A stretch of DNA of 64,000 nt. Source: Ampelocalamus luodianensis (Eukaryota; Streptophyta; Magnoliopsida; Poales; Poaceae). The notes under the pieces were generated by a model. It saw only the letters and a list, made by a program, of their open reading frames with translations. It ran no database searches and was not told where the DNA came from. Positions 21,656 through 34,052 of this stretch are shown here, in pieces. The stretch is from the NCBI GenBank assembly GCA_036346255.1, contig CM070620.1, forward strand, positions 11,830,671-11,894,670. Reading direction: 5' to 3'. The position numbers were made by a program, and so were the translations under genes. How positions within the stretch are numbered: position 1 is the stretch's first letter; every line of letters starts with the position of its first letter.

Positions 21656-22050
21656 GCATCGCACCGGCCGAGAGTCGTATCTTCCGTGGTTTATACGAGG
21701 GAAGGGAGTCAAAGGAAGTGGGAATCCTACATGAAATTCGATGGAGTAGGGTATGCAGTAGACCACTCCTATTTATATACTCTTTCATGTCCATTCATGT
21801 CATTTAAAGACAAATCTAAAGACAACTTCTAAGCGAATTTTCTCTTAAGTTTGTTTCTATGGAACCCACAATCTTTTAATTATTCTATGAAAAAATTATT
21901 TGTTATTGACAATAACTCATATAATGGTATTTTGTGCTGTCGATATGTCCGTCTCTTCACGAAGAGATATCTACACTCTTTCTCATCTTCTCCCCCATGT
22001 CAGCAAAAATCCTATACGTGGCAAAGTTTATAGACAATTAAGATCACACT

Positions 22051-22347
22051 ATTGTGCACGCCCTTACCCAAATCAATGAATTTGATGTCTTTCATGATGT
22101 GATAATCCATTTTTTAGACAAATGAACGACATGTCTATTAATAGCCTCGATTGTGCACGCCTTTGCCCAAATCAATGAATTTGGTGTCTTTCCTTATGGG
22201 ATAATTCATTTTTTAGACAAATTAACGGCATGTCTATTAGTGGACCCGATTGTCCGCGCCTTTACCCAAATCAATGAATTTGATGTCTTTCCTGATCGGA
22301 TAATCCATTCTTAGACAAATGAACGGCAAGTCTATTAATGTCTCCGA
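22051..22347. repeat. Three tandem repeats of 99 bp
   Basis: Units start with attgtgcacgc or attgtccgcgc at 22051, 22150 and 22249 and share cccaaatcaatgaatttg, gatgtcttt and gacaaat words. The same array, also three units, occurs at about 30925-31220. No coding meaning is seen. Confidence 0.85.
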
Positions 22348-22376
22348 TCTGATCAATCACCGAATGTCCTCCCTAA

Positions 22377-22977
22377 GAGCATCTCCAGCAGGAGCCCTCA
22401 AAACAGAGCCCCTACTTTTAATTTGAGGGCTCCCCCTACTTTTGAGGGCCCTGTTTTCTGGGCTGCACTCCAACAGGAGCCCTCAAAACAAGCCCCTACT
22501 TCTTAATTCCCTCTATTTCCTCGCACACTATATGCATATGTATTTGAGAACATCACATTATATAATAATTTATTTAAACTATAACTCTAAAGCACTATAC
22601 TTAAAATTATGAATGAAAATACAAATATTCAAATTTAAATTCAAAGACAAATTTGGTCCGAATTTAATGATAGTTGATCACAACATAGTTCATAACATCT
22701 CTGCAAATCAAAATGACATAATCATCAAATTTTGGCGGGGGAAGGAGCGGGCGCGGGAAGGGAAAAAGGTCATGGGAAGAATCGGGACCAGTATGCGTAG
22801 GGAAACCGTGATTTGGGGGCTTGGCCTAGAGCCCCCAGGAATGAGGGCTTGAGGGGGGATTTTAGGGGCCCCTCAAATTTGAGGGCTCTAGTAGGGGCCC
22901 TGCTGGACCTCTGTTTTTGTCTCAAGCCCTCAAATTTGGTTTTAGGGGCTCAAGTAGGGGCCCTGCTGGAGATGCTC
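22377..22977. mobile_element. Harbinger-type (Tourist-like) MITE
   Basis: The inverted ends GAGCATCTCCAGCAGG and its complement are flanked by TAA (22374-22376 and 22978-22980), the 3-bp duplication of PIF/Harbinger elements. The first and last 100 bp contain repeated blocks (agccctcaaa, gggcccctactt) in both orientations. The length is 601 bp, with no transposase. The element follows directly after the end of duplication unit A. Confidence 0.82.
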
Positions 22978-23020
22978 TAATGCGATAGCAGCCTGGCGCT
23001 GATAAGAAATTTAGTTCTTC

Positions 23021-23044
23021 CGATCTCTCTCTCTCTCTCTCTCT
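23021..23044. repeat. (TC)n microsatellite
   Basis: About eleven uninterrupted TC dinucleotides. Confidence 0.9.
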
Positions 23045-23129
23045 CATACTTTCCCTATGAGTTCGGTTTTGTTAACGTGGGTGTCATGGGGATAGGCTCT
23101 TAATCAGAGTATGATGAACAGTTAGTAAT

Positions 23130-24865
23130 AGTGTCGAGGAGTTTGTCAAAATCCCCATTTTCAGAAAAAATTAGATGCTGGCAATCTTTAGGAGGTCAGA
23201 CCGACCGTAGTGATGATTGAGGGACCGACGAAAAAGGCAACTATTGAATTTCAAGGATTGTGATCAAACACTTGTGTGGGAGTGTTAGGGGATAAGTTTG
23301 TATCAAGTTTCATGAAAATAGAGTTTCAAGGCAAAGGTAGATAGAGTTTTGCCAAAATGTGCAGAAAGGGATTTTCCACGTCCTTGGAAAAATTTCTGGA
23401 GTGGTCTGACTGGCCTTTGATTGGCGGTCAAACCGGTGGGCGATCAGACCGGCCAGGCATTGATCATGCACCTGGTAGGCGATGATCTTTGTGGGTTAGG
23501 TCAAAGTCATGGTTTCTAGTGTATATATGTTGCATAATGTATGTTTTGACTAACATGGGTCAAGTTGCAAAGAACTTATGCCCGGAATCGATTTCTTGAT
23601 CTATTGTTGTGCAGGTGGCTTGGAGTCAACGACAAGGATGATCGAGATTGGGCAAGGAGAGCTAAGGTCCAGAATAATTGAGGATACCGAGTAAAGTCAT
23701 TGGACTCAAGCATGACGCAAGATGGACAAGGATGACCGAACGGGAAGTTCGGTGCAACGGGTTGCATCAAGCGGTGCAGGGGTCTGTGTAAGTACTATAG
23801 TGGTTCCGGTGGGAGCCAGATAGGAGAAACTTTTCGACATAAAAAGAGCTGATGATCAACCTACATGTAGCGAAGTATGAGATTACTTCACAACGATTGG
23901 ACTTAGTCGTTGGAGAAGGATCGGAAAAGGTATTTTGGTATCTTCGCCAAAATGCTAAGTTGGTGACCTTTGGAGAAACCGCAGCACAAGGTGAGACGGT
24001 TTAGGTCAAGTGAAGATGAAGTTTACAAAGAGATGGATTCGGCATGCTTGGTTCGACATCCGCTTTGAGAAGCGTACGTGAGAGTAGACCTGTTTGTGTG
24101 TGGGCTTAACGAGTGTTCGATAAGATTTTTTTTCTCTTTACCTAGCCTCCACTATAAAAAGAAGAGGTGAATGATTTGTGCCTCTTGAGCATTCTCAAGT
24201 AGAAACCCTAATTTGTGATTTGTGGAAAGTGGAATAGATAAGACTAGGGTTTAAAGGAGATGAATCGATTGAATGCTCAAGTGTTGAGCTTTTGTCCTCT
24301 ATGGTGGAGTGGTTGTAAACCAACAATCTCTTGATGTCTTTTGGGATTTTATGTGTTTCTTTGGTTTTCTTGGTGTTCATACTGTGATCTTGCTTGTTAG
24401 GACATGTGGGAATCCATCTAGGGTCATCTTGATCATTATCCACACACGAGCAAGTTTTTGGGTCAAAGTTTGAGTCTCCTCGGTTCTTGTGCCTTCTTGA
24501 CCTCATCCAAGAAATTCGTGAAAACTTGACTTCAATATTCTCGATCGTCGATTGGAATATGTTCCTGACCTTCATGACGAGCTATGATTGAAGTTTTAGA
24601 GGATTTGTGATTGTCTCGAGCTGCTCCCAGGCCATAGGCTGTCAGACCAGCCAACCCTGGTGGTCAGAGTGGTCGTGTGTCCTTCTAAGGTGATTTTGTG
24701 TTCTTATCTCGGGGTTCGTCGGTTTCAACGTAAGACTTTCGTTGTGCTTGTGTTCTCTGATTTTCATAGCTTCTGTAGCTACTGAGTAGAAGAAGTTGAA
24801 ATCGGGTGGGATTAAAAAAGAGTATCGCTCCTATTCAACCCCTCCGGTTGTCGTTCCGATCCAAT
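23130..24865 (+). mobile_element. LTR-like retrotransposon repeat
   Basis: This long non-coding block has the style of a large grass LTR, with phrases such as ggtctgactggcc and gatcagaccggcc, a TATA-like ccactataaaaagaag at about 24150, and an end reading gaagttgaaatcgggtggg. Parts recur at 47560-48232 and 49635-50118. Element boundaries, TSD and family were not established: no TG...CA pair could be fixed. The frame 24195-24575 (minus) is not conserved and not called. Confidence 0.5.
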
Positions 24866-27800
24866 AGTTGACTTTTTCCCTTCATAGTTCTCGACTTAAC
24901 AAGCTCCTTGCCATAACAATACGCGGATGCAATCCTCTAGGCTTAGGTGCATTATATGCAGCCATATTGCGAACACAACATGTAGACGAAGCGGCTCCAT
25001 GGGCACAGCTAGCATGCAATTCTTTTTTCGAGGGGTACTATGAATAATTCCTTGATACATCATACACTCAACACAGTATATCATCAAAATTGTGTGGAGA
25101 AAAAAATCTCAACCCATGAAGAATGGGCTTATACAAGCAACTCCATTGCAAAAGAATATTACATCATGACAAGATCACATCCTCAAAATTTCTCTAACAC
25201 TGTAAAACTAAATGTATCAACCATAAGAAAATGATGTTCTCAGTTGTGACATTGATTGACCAATGCATCAGTCATGGGATGAGTTATCGAAATTAGTCTC
25301 AACCCATGAAGGGCGATAAAGAATGCCGAATTGATCACTAGAGATCATATGAAGTGTGCCTGACAATCCATGCTAGTTGCCACACCCATGAGTACATCAT
25401 TCCGACATCACAGTAGAGTGACACCATCATGAGAGGTAGAAAAGGAAGTATGTCGCCAAATACATGATGGTGAAATACTTGAGACCACAATTCTATAGCA
25501 ACTATTCCTAAAAGATAGCTCAAACCAATCCATCCAATGAAGCCATTCTTCTTGACTGTGATGCCTGATCCATTTACTTTCTTCCCTTTCTGAGCAGATC
25601 ATGTAGCAAAATGGGATGAAAAACTACCCACATGAGGGTAGCATAGGTCAATAGCAACAACACCTTTATCGGGTATTCTCGGTTCTCAAACAACAATGGG
25701 AATAGAGAGTAGCATAAATTGTAAATACAATTTGTTCCAATAAATGAATGTCACAGAAAACAAACAATATCATCATCAATGCATAATTCATTGTTTAAAC
25801 CAAACATGTGGCAATTGTTCAGACTTCAGAGGGTTCAAGTTCTGCACAATGCTATGATGCTGTCAGGCTATGAAAATAAACCAGACAACACTTTGCCCGA
25901 GTTGATGGCATAGCATGGAAAAAATGGAAATACCAAAATAGACTATAGTTGTTGAATATTGTTAGGTTGTCCCCCAAATGAATTAGGGAAACCGGCAAAG
26001 GAAACACAGTGCATCATTAACTCACTAAACATGTCAAGTATCATGCCATTGGATAATGCATAGGTTTCATAAAAGTATGATATGGGAATTGCAAACTAAA
26101 TTCATCCAATACCATTGCCAGTTATGTGAAGTGGAAAAACTACGATGTCATTCACTTATTAACTCTAAAAGCATTATAATTTATAGCAGGGGGTCTATAT
26201 CACTAATAATAATAATAATAAAGCAAATTTCGTCCTCAATGTTTCTCTCTGGACTCACATTCGTCCTTCAACTTTGAAAAATGCCAAACATATCTTTAAA
26301 TTTTTCTTTTCAGACCAAAGAGGGACCTCAGTCCACATGGCATGCCACATATACATGCTAAGTGGCGTCTTTATGCATGTAGGTGAGTGTAAAGACAATA
26401 ATGCCCCTGGCCTATGAAGTAGGATACTAGTGCATGGATGTGAGTGTAAGGACAATAATGCCCTTGTGCTTGCCACACGCCGCCTGCTCACCGTGCCTCA
26501 TCACCCATAGCCGCTGCTAGGGCTTAGTCTCCATCCGAATGAAAGAAAGGGGAGGAACAAATCAATACAACTGAAAGAAGGGGAGTATAACAATGGAATG
26601 GATGGAGGGCAAAAACATCTTTTCCTATTGGCTGGTAATCCTCCATGCATTAGGATCCGACTCAATATGTACATGTGGCATGCCATGTGGACTTAGGTCC
26701 CTTTTTGGCCCGAAAAGAGAAGTTTGAGCACCTATTTGGCCTTTTCATAGTTGAGGGACGAAATTGAGCTTGAGAGGGAAACTTTGAGGACCAAAATGAC
26801 TATTTTCCCCTTTTTCTTAATAGACTGTTGCTCAACTTTTCCATTTGCTTTGCCAGAGTACAAAATACAATATTCATTCCTGATAATTTCATTGGATGCG
26901 GTATTTTCTGTTGGTTAAAAAAATAAAGAATACTTAGGTATCGATTCCATCAATAGGCATATCAACCACTTGCATACTAGCCATGTTTATTATACTTATG
27001 ACTTAACATTTTCACAGTATTCCTAATCAATAAGAATGTAATCATAGCAAATATAAACAATAAGAATGTAGTCATTGGGCTAAACTACAATCAATCAAGT
27101 CCAGATACCAACACATATCAAATCATGGAGTTAGGCATTCTTCCTCGGAATAAAAAAGAGTAGGTGGTGGTGGAGAGAACCTTGGGAAGAACAACAAAGG
27201 AGACAAATCTCCAACAAGCCCCCCGATAAATGAAGCTTCAGGCATTTGGATATTGAATCCTAGTCTTCTAAGAAGAAATGCAAGGATCTTATCAAGTATT
27301 ACATAGAATACCCAAAAGTTTGGGGCCCAGTAAGTAGGGATGACAACGGATCGAATACGAACAGATAATGACTCTGTCATATTTGTTTTTATTTTTTTCC
27401 CCGGATGCGGATACGAATACAAATACCCCATACAAATACGAATACAAATAACGACAGGAATTAATAAAAACATATAAATAGTTTATTTGATCCAAACATT
27501 CATGAATTGTTCATATTTTCAGCAACCACACATAACATTGGCACTTGCAAGATGCATTAATTAGCTCATCATAAACATAACACTTAGTTTACCACATTTA
27601 CTGTTGATAGCTCTACTCCACCTTGTTTTGTCTACCCTGTTGATAGTTCTTATTCTATTAAGGTGGGTTTATAGAATACTCTGTTTGAATCACAAAAACT
27701 AAAATGAATTTTCACCAATATTGGTTGAGATTGTCACAAAGTGCTTTTTTATGGAAAAAATGTAAAAAAATTTCTATTCCTGTTCTCGGAGGAGATAGCA

Positions 27801-28201
27801 TTAGACCATTGAATCAATTCATACATCATGTGCAAACCATCTGATCTAATCAATCTCTCTCTCACACACTTCCTCGTGAACTATTATTTCTCTCACTTCC
27901 CCATTCGTGTCTCTTCCAGGAACCATCATCTCTCTATCACTTTTTTCCCATTAGTTCCCTCTCTCCAGTCTCCACGCCTCACCAGCAACATGGACGACGC
28001 CTCACCAGCAAGCACATCCATCAACCTCTTTATTTTTCTTCACCAATCACTTTTCCCCATTAGTCCCATTAGTTCCCTCTCTCTCGTTAGAGCCCAGGTG
28101 GTTCATAGAGCCTGCTTGCCATACGGTAACTAAATTACGGTGATAATTATAGTGACCAAAAATAAAAATTACATAAATAAATTATTGTGATTTATGTATA
28201 A
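24866..28201. other. About 3.3 kb without a recognised gene
   Basis: Apart from the foldback MITE described separately, I find no gene. Minus-strand frames at 24896-25087, 25338-25602 and 27123-27495 have no domain I can name. At about 27335-27465 there is sequence of the type agggatgacaacgg followed by cggatacgaatac words, commonly seen in grass MITEs. A CT-rich stretch at 27840-28090 could be an old leader sequence. Confidence 0.4.
26224..26800. mobile_element. Foldback MITE with about 130-bp inverted arms
   Basis: Left arm 26224-26356 (tttcgtcctc... gtggcatgcc-type end) and right arm about 26670-26800 are inverted copies. Both carry tccacatggcatgccac at the inner edge and cctcaa-gtttc-ctct at the outer edge. 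The centre holds a direct duplication (gtgagtgtaa-gacaataatgccc twice, about 26385 and 26440). No TSD was fixed and the superfamily is unassigned. Confidence 0.65.
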
Positions 28202-29961
28202 CTAGCAAAGTGGCCCGCACATTTGCGCGGCTATATTTGTTTCGAAGTTTATATAAAAGCTTGCGAATATGTTATGTATCTTATAGGCTATTTTGGCTTT
28301 TAAGATATCCTAAACATTGGAAATAACAGTAAAAGCTTGAAGAAAATTACAACTTGAGGAACATAATTGAAGTATGTGCTTTGATGGAAGAAAATCATTT
28401 AGTATAATAAGTTATTGGAGTTCTTAGAAACTAATCACTCTCCATCATGCATAAATCATGTAGCTGCATGTCCCTATTCTTACTATGTTAGTTATTTTTT
28501 TTCCAAATTATATGCATGCATATATATCTCTATTTAATCTCAAGTAATACATTGATTATATGTGTGATAAATTATCTTATTAGTTTACATATGCATACAC
28601 CGATGCATCAGGGGCAACCTTCCTTGAACTTATCTTCTCTCACACGCCGACTATCCCACCAAACTGTGTGCCTTCTATCTCTTTCCGTCGTTACAACTTT
28701 TTTGCTTCAGCCTCTAACAGTAAGCCCAAATCTTGATCAATCCCTCTCAGCTGCTACCCATTCTAATGCAATATTTTACCACATAGTTATCTTCTACTTC
28801 TCTCCAATTATTGCTTAATGCTAATCATTGCGGCAACAACACGTATACACATGCAACCTTTGCCAATCCAGCTTGGACACATGTCACGCTCTCTCTAATG
28901 ACCCCGTGCATATTCCCTACGGCTACGCCATCTGTACTCTAATTTTTTTGCTCCTCTATCTCTGTATGTCCATGCTTCTATTCGTATGGATGCATGCATG
29001 TACATACACATGCATTATGTTATATATGCTTGACGTCCTCTTCTCGTGTCAGTCACTCCTCTTCTTTTACGTTGATCAACTCAACGCTGTAGGCTTATAC
29101 CTTCCTCACAAACCGCGGCGACCTCCCATCTTCACTAATGTTGACATGTCAGTTTTAGTCGTTGTCTAACGATATGGAGAATCTTTTCGACATCGTCGGC
29201 GACGACATGTCCCTCACTAGTGATGGTACACTCCTAGCTACCCGATGACCCTATATCGTCCCTAATTTTTATTTCGAATTTCGGTTATTTTTTCCTTGGA
29301 ATTTATATCTGAATCCAATTGCTTATTTGTCTTTAATATTTATTTTAAATTACAGTTATTTAGAGATTTTACTTCAAAATTCGTATTCAAATAAAATTGC
29401 CAATTTAATTTAATTTTATTCTGAATTTTAGTTGTTTTTTTGTTGGATTTCGTATACAAATCTAATTGCCAATTATTGTTTAATTTTTTGTTCCGAATTA
29501 TAATTATTGGAATTCATATGAAAATTAAATTGCTAATTTTATTTTATTTTTATTCTGAATTTTTGGTGTATTTTTGTTAGATTTCTTATACAAATCAAAT
29601 CTCTATTTTTTTGTTTATTTTTTATTCTGGATTATAATTATTTATCGATTTTACTTAAAAATTCATATGAAAATCAAATTTCTAATTTTATTTTAATTGT
29701 GAATTTTTGTTTTATTATAATGGACATGGACTCTTTTACTTAGGAATTCGTATGGAAATCAAATTACTGATTTTATTTTATTTTTTATTCTGAATTTTAA
29801 TTTTGTTGTACTTGGCATAGACTCTTTCTTTTAATTTAAACTATTCTAGACCTACCACAATCAACAGTATAGATCTTTTTTTTCTTTCTACCAATTAACT
29901 TGAAAATTTCTAGCTCTTGAGAGCGAACGTGGTGGCTTCTTTAGACTCATCTTTAATAAGA
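28202..29961 (-). mobile_element. Helitron H3, non-autonomous
   Basis: In minus orientation the 3' end is GCCGCGCAAATGTGCGGGC (a hairpin) followed by CACTTTGCTAG and host T; the 5' end is TC-TTATTAAAG at 29961. Hairpin plus CTAG, no inverted repeats and insertion between A and T are the Helitron signature. It has the same cargo as H1 and H2 but a shorter AT-rich part (29270-29820). The frames 28516-28818 and 28828-29169 lie in the cargo. They are only partly preserved in the other copies and are not called as genes. Confidence 0.75.
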
Positions 29962-29964
29962 TAA

Positions 29965-30611
29965 CTAGCAGGGTGGTCTACGCATTGTGGCTAGATTTGT
30001 TTTAAAGTTTGTAGTGACAAATGATATAACTTAGATGCTTCAGAATATATTTATGTGTCTTGTAGTTATTTATATTTTTAAGATATCATAAACATTAGAA
30101 AATGACAATAGAAGCTTGAAGAAAAATGCAACTTGAGTAACGTATTTGAAGTATGAGTTTTAATGAAAAAAAATCATGAGTATAATAAGTTAACCACTCT
30201 CCATTATGTATGCATCATATAGCTGCAGGCTTTATTTTTATTCTGGATTTCAGTTATTTTTTGTTGGAATTCGTGTTCTAATCCAATTACTATTTTTTTT
30301 AAAAAAATATATTCCGGATTATGTTTATGTAGTGATTTTACTTAGGAATTCATATCAAAATTAAATTGTTGATTTTATTTTATTTTATTCCAAGTTTCAG
30401 TTATTTTGCGTTGTACTTAAAATGGACTCTTATTTCTATATTGTACTTGATATGGACTCTTTCGTTTAATCTATATTGTTATAATCTGGACCCACCATAA
30501 TCAATGGTGTGGATGTTTCTCTTTTCCCACTGATTAATGTGAGAATTTCTAGTCTTTGAGAGCGAACATGGTGGTTTCTTTTTCTTTCGCTTTAATAATG
30601 TAATAGATAGA
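29965..30611 (-). mobile_element. Helitron H4, short internally deleted copy abutting H3
   Basis: A second CTAG end (plus strand ctagcagggtggtctacgc) starts at 29965, three bases after the 5' end of H3. The 5' end is TC-TATCTATTACATTATTAAAG at 30611, before host T. The 647 bp consist of the 3' terminal portion (29965-30230) joined directly to part of the AT-rich repeats and the 5' end; the 1-kb cargo is missing. Whether it inserted next to H3 or into its terminus cannot be decided. Confidence 0.65.
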
Positions 30612-30659
30612 TGAAATTGTAAGTGAACTAAAATTTGACTGTTTTAGGCCGAGAAAACG

Positions 30660-31240
30660 GTCGAATCTTGTATAGACGAACCCACATATATACTATTTCA
30701 TGTCCATTCATGTCATTTAAGTTTGCTTCTATGGAAACCACGATCTTTTAATTATTCCAGGAAAAAATTATTTGTTATTGACAATAACTCATATAATGGT
30801 ATTTTGTGTTGTCTATATATCTGTCTCTTCACGAAGAGACATCTACACTCTTTCTCCTCCTCCTTTCCTCCATGTTAGCAAAGAATCCTATACGTGATAA
30901 AGTTTATAAACAACAAATATCACACTATTGTGGATGCCCTTGCCCAAATCAATGAATTTGATGTCTTTCATGATGAGATAATCCATTTTTAATACAAATG
31001 AATGGCATGTCTATTAATGGCCCCGATTGTGCATGCTTTTACCCAAATCAATGAATTTGATGTCTTTTCTGATGGGATAATCCATTTTTTAGACAAATTA
31101 ACGGCATGTCTATTAATGGACCCGATTGTGCACACCTTTACCCAAATCAATGAATTTGATGTCTTTCCTGATGGGATAATCCATTTTTAGACAAATGAAC
31201 GGCATGGCATGTCTATGAATTTGATGTCTTTCTTGATGGG
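30660..31240. repeat. Right end of a duplication unit (extra copy)
   Basis: Corresponds to about 21775-22350 of unit A, including the word aattatttgttattgaca and three 99-101-bp tandem repeats (about 30925-31220). At 31240 it joins the left end of unit B without a gap. Confidence 0.75.
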
Positions 31241-31310
31241 ATAACCCAGGAGCCATGGCTGACTACGCTCTCTTCTGTTCTGAGTTGTTGGTCCCTGCAA
31301 ACTATATAGG

Positions 31311-31466
31311 GAGATCTGATTATTTACCTTTGTCAAAGATCTGTAATTTAGGATTTGCCACTCATATGTTTATGACAAGTGGCCCTGAGACCCAGATGTC
31401 ATAGACACATGCAATGATAAATCGCGAAATTCACCTTTTTGCAGTGATAAATTATTAATTATTCCA
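31311..31466. mobile_element. MITE-like insertion in unit B
   Basis: This extra 155 bp, absent from unit A, starts around tagggagatctg and ends around ttccaatta, with tata on both sides as a possible duplication. It contains the wording gacaagtggccctgagaccc and cagatgtcatagac that is common in grass MITEs. The inverted ends are not obvious. Confidence 0.45.
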
Positions 31467-31498
31467 ATTATATACGGCTCCTGCAGGTGAAGGGAAAA

Positions 31499-32465
31499 TG
31501 ATGAACCCGAAGGTTCGATTTGTTGGCCCGATCTTTCGATGAGAACGATAAGTTCGGTAGTAGTCGCTCAACTCTCACAATCCTGGCTACGAACTCGCAA
31601 GGCCCGAAACCACGCAATCGCCGAATCGCCGACAAGTCGTTATCAACGTGCACGAATACCCGCTGACGACCACGAAGGTCGATTCCTGCATACACCGAAG
31701 AAGCACGCAAGAACAAGATAAAAGCAATCTGAAATTGCAAATAGGAATTGAAATATTTGAATTGAGTTGGGATTCTGAATAAGGATCTTAATTGGGTGGT
31801 CTAGTCGACACACGCAAAAGATACAAGTTGCAACGAAGGCAAACTAAACATAAACAAAATCCAAGAAAACTAGAGGGGGTGTGGCCTCCTTATATAGGGG
31901 AGGAAGAGCCACAAATCTAAAAGAACCAGTGGGGCGGGACTAAATTCGCGAGTAACTGTTCACATGAACAGTAACCACGCCCCCAAGTGGGCCGTCGACA
32001 GATGGGCCAAGTTCAGTATGATTACAAAGCCCAAATTGGCCCAAACAAGTGATATGACGTCTTGTTTTGATGATTGCGATCAGCCCAGAAGGAATTTGGA
32101 TGTGAAGCCGGATCCGTTGGAAAGAGGACGAAATAAGCTTTCAATCAAGTACTCGTGGACCTCTAACGGACTCTGTATGTGAAAGTTATGTCTGTTTTAA
32201 GTTGGTGCTGTCAGGCAGATTCCGGAGGCCGAATTGGATTCCAAAATAGGTCCACTCGAACTGCTTGCTTGTCTTGGACCAAAAGTGACATCGTGCTGCA
32301 CATATATATATTTCATCATTAGATAGCATCATATAGTTCATATAATATAAAGACACTCCTAAAAACAAGCTCACCTGATAATTTAAGTGAAGCGTACGAG
32401 CTCTTATACTTAGAACATTAAACATAGCAAATATGGTTGTATCCATAGAGGTCATGTCCTCATCA
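31499..32465. mobile_element. Solo LTR (967 bp) in unit B
   Basis: The block runs from TGATGAACCC to CCTCATCA, so TG...CA with short inverted TGATGA/TCATCA ends, and is flanked by gaaaa on both sides (31494-31498 and 32466-32470). Unit A has the empty site (gaagggaaagggg at about 19548). No internal retrotransposon sequence remains. The frame 31468-31740 (minus) crosses the edge and is not a gene. Confidence 0.88.
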
Positions 32466-32819
32466 GAAAAGGGTCAAACTTGTCTGCAACTTGCTGTTGT
32501 TCACCAAGAACATGCACATCTATCTCATTTTTTTCTTCTTTTGTGCCGTGGATGCCAAGTTTGATCAAGGCTTATATGAGAATGTTGTTGGGTACTTAGA
32601 GCTAGAATTGGTCCTGGTTTTTAGATGTAGCAGGTTGGTTACCTGTTACCCTACACAGGAGGCAGAGTATCGAGGGTAAATTTTACAATGTAGCCCACAG
32701 GGTAAATTTTACCTGTTACCCTACACAGGTTGGTTACTTGTAGGATTTTTACCTGCATACGTTTTGGAATGCGAGTACCAATTTACTCTTCGTGCGTATG
32801 TCAAGAGTTAAGACGATAT

Positions 32820-33085
32820 TGTTGAGGAACCGTCGCTGGCGAGTCCAGTCCGAGCGATTACCTCGTAGACATGCATAGAATCGTAAGAACAATGCATGAA
32901 CAACAAGAACAGAATAAGAGATAGAACACAGAGATGTAGGGGGACTTCTTGCTTCTCTTTATTTCTTCATCAAACGATCAATCCTTTACAATGAATAGCA
33001 CCCCCTATTTATAGGCTACGACCCTTCTAGGGTTTGGGATGAGAGCCACCTTGGGCCAGACTCCGGTCCCGGCGATTTCTTAACA
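32820..33085 (-). repeat. 3' LTR of the 32.8-39.2 kb Copia element
   Basis: 266 bp, TG...CA. It shares ggaaccgtcgctggcgagtcc and ctatttataggctacgac with the LTR at 38907. The latter word is the TATA region of the LTR on the plus strand reading; the true promoter is on the minus strand and was not located. Confidence 0.85.
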
Positions 33086-33434
33086 CTCCCCCTTGGGCAC
33101 TCATCCTTCATGTCCATATCTCATCAAAACTCCATAAAAACCCAGTGGGAAAAATTTAGAGAAAGAGTACATGAATCATGTTCTGTTATGCTGCACGAAT
33201 TGCCTCATTAAAAACGTTAGCCGAGAAACTTCAGGAAAACTCGTCAAGGGAAAAAGAGTACAATCCACCCAATTTCATTTAATCTTCGGGATTTGCTCTT
33301 TGGGTACTCGATCTTCGTGATCAAGCTTTAGTAATGAGTTTGTGAAGATTCTCCCCCTGAATTCTGCACTTCTCTAAGTCTCATCATTCCAATTTCCACA
33401 TATGCACCTTTCAAAGCTAGATGCTGGAAGTGAC

Positions 33435-34052
33435 TTAGTGAACTTCCTCCCCCTCTTTTCTAGGTCTGTACAGGTCCTTGTCTTGCTGCAAAGATCTCCC
33501 GACCATTGGCACTTTCAAAGGGTATGCCTTTTCAAAATCAAACATTTCCAACACCTTTTGAGTGTAGTTTGACTGATGTACTAAAATCCCTTCAGGGGTA
33601 TGCTCAAGCTGCAAGCCTAGACAATATTTGGTTTTACCCAAATCTTTCATTTCGAACTCCGACTCCAGGTAAGAGCTTGCTTTCCTAATATCCTTCAGGG
33701 TTCCGATGATATCCAGATCATCTTCATACACTGAGATTATACAAAATCCATTATGGGATCGCTGCATGCAGATTATTCTCATTTTTCGTAGCCTTTCTTG
33801 CATAGAAAGTCGCCTGCGATTATACCACATTCTGCCTGATTGCTTAAGTTCGTACAGTGACTTTCTGAGTTTCACACTGTACATATTTTTATTTGCTCTA
33901 TCTTGGTTCGGGATAGGGATACATTCAGGTATCTTCATATAAATGTCCGAATCCAATATTTCATAAAGGTATCTGGTACCATATCCATCAATTTCACTTC
34001 TAACTTCAAGTTCACCGCCATTGAGATAAATGTCTAAAGGGGTTACGCCCAT
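33435..34052 (-). pseudogene. Copia reverse transcriptase fragment
   Basis: The 205-codon open frame covers the reverse-transcriptase palm: KSLYELKQSGRMWYN, then FCIISVYEDDLDIIG (the YVDD box with Val changed to Glu), FEMKDLGKTKYCLGLQLEH and HQSNYTQKVLEMF. The amino-terminal part and the RNase H part are missing or out of frame. Downstream (lower coordinates) the frame ends just before the 3' LTR region. The changed active-site box and truncation mean no activity. Confidence 0.85.

Larger units (their letters stand above)
19470..22350. repeat. Segmental duplication, unit A (most complete copy)
   Basis: This segment recurs in pieces at 31241-31498, 32466-32819, 39180-39345, 41075-41863 and 46830-47522 (unit B), and its right end also at 30680-31240. 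Order is conserved: a gcaggtgaaggg block, tRNA-iMet, a small ORF, the PMEI gene (minus), then 99-bp tandem repeats. At 31240 the right end of one copy (gatgggata) is joined directly to the left end of the next (acccaggagccatggctg), the mark of a tandem duplication. Unit A is largely free of insertions except the solo LTR at 21435. Confidence 0.8.

Noticed and set aside
22051..22347. Could regularly spaced repeats be a CRISPR array
   Set aside because: Whole 99-bp units repeat with no unique spacers, in a plant genome.
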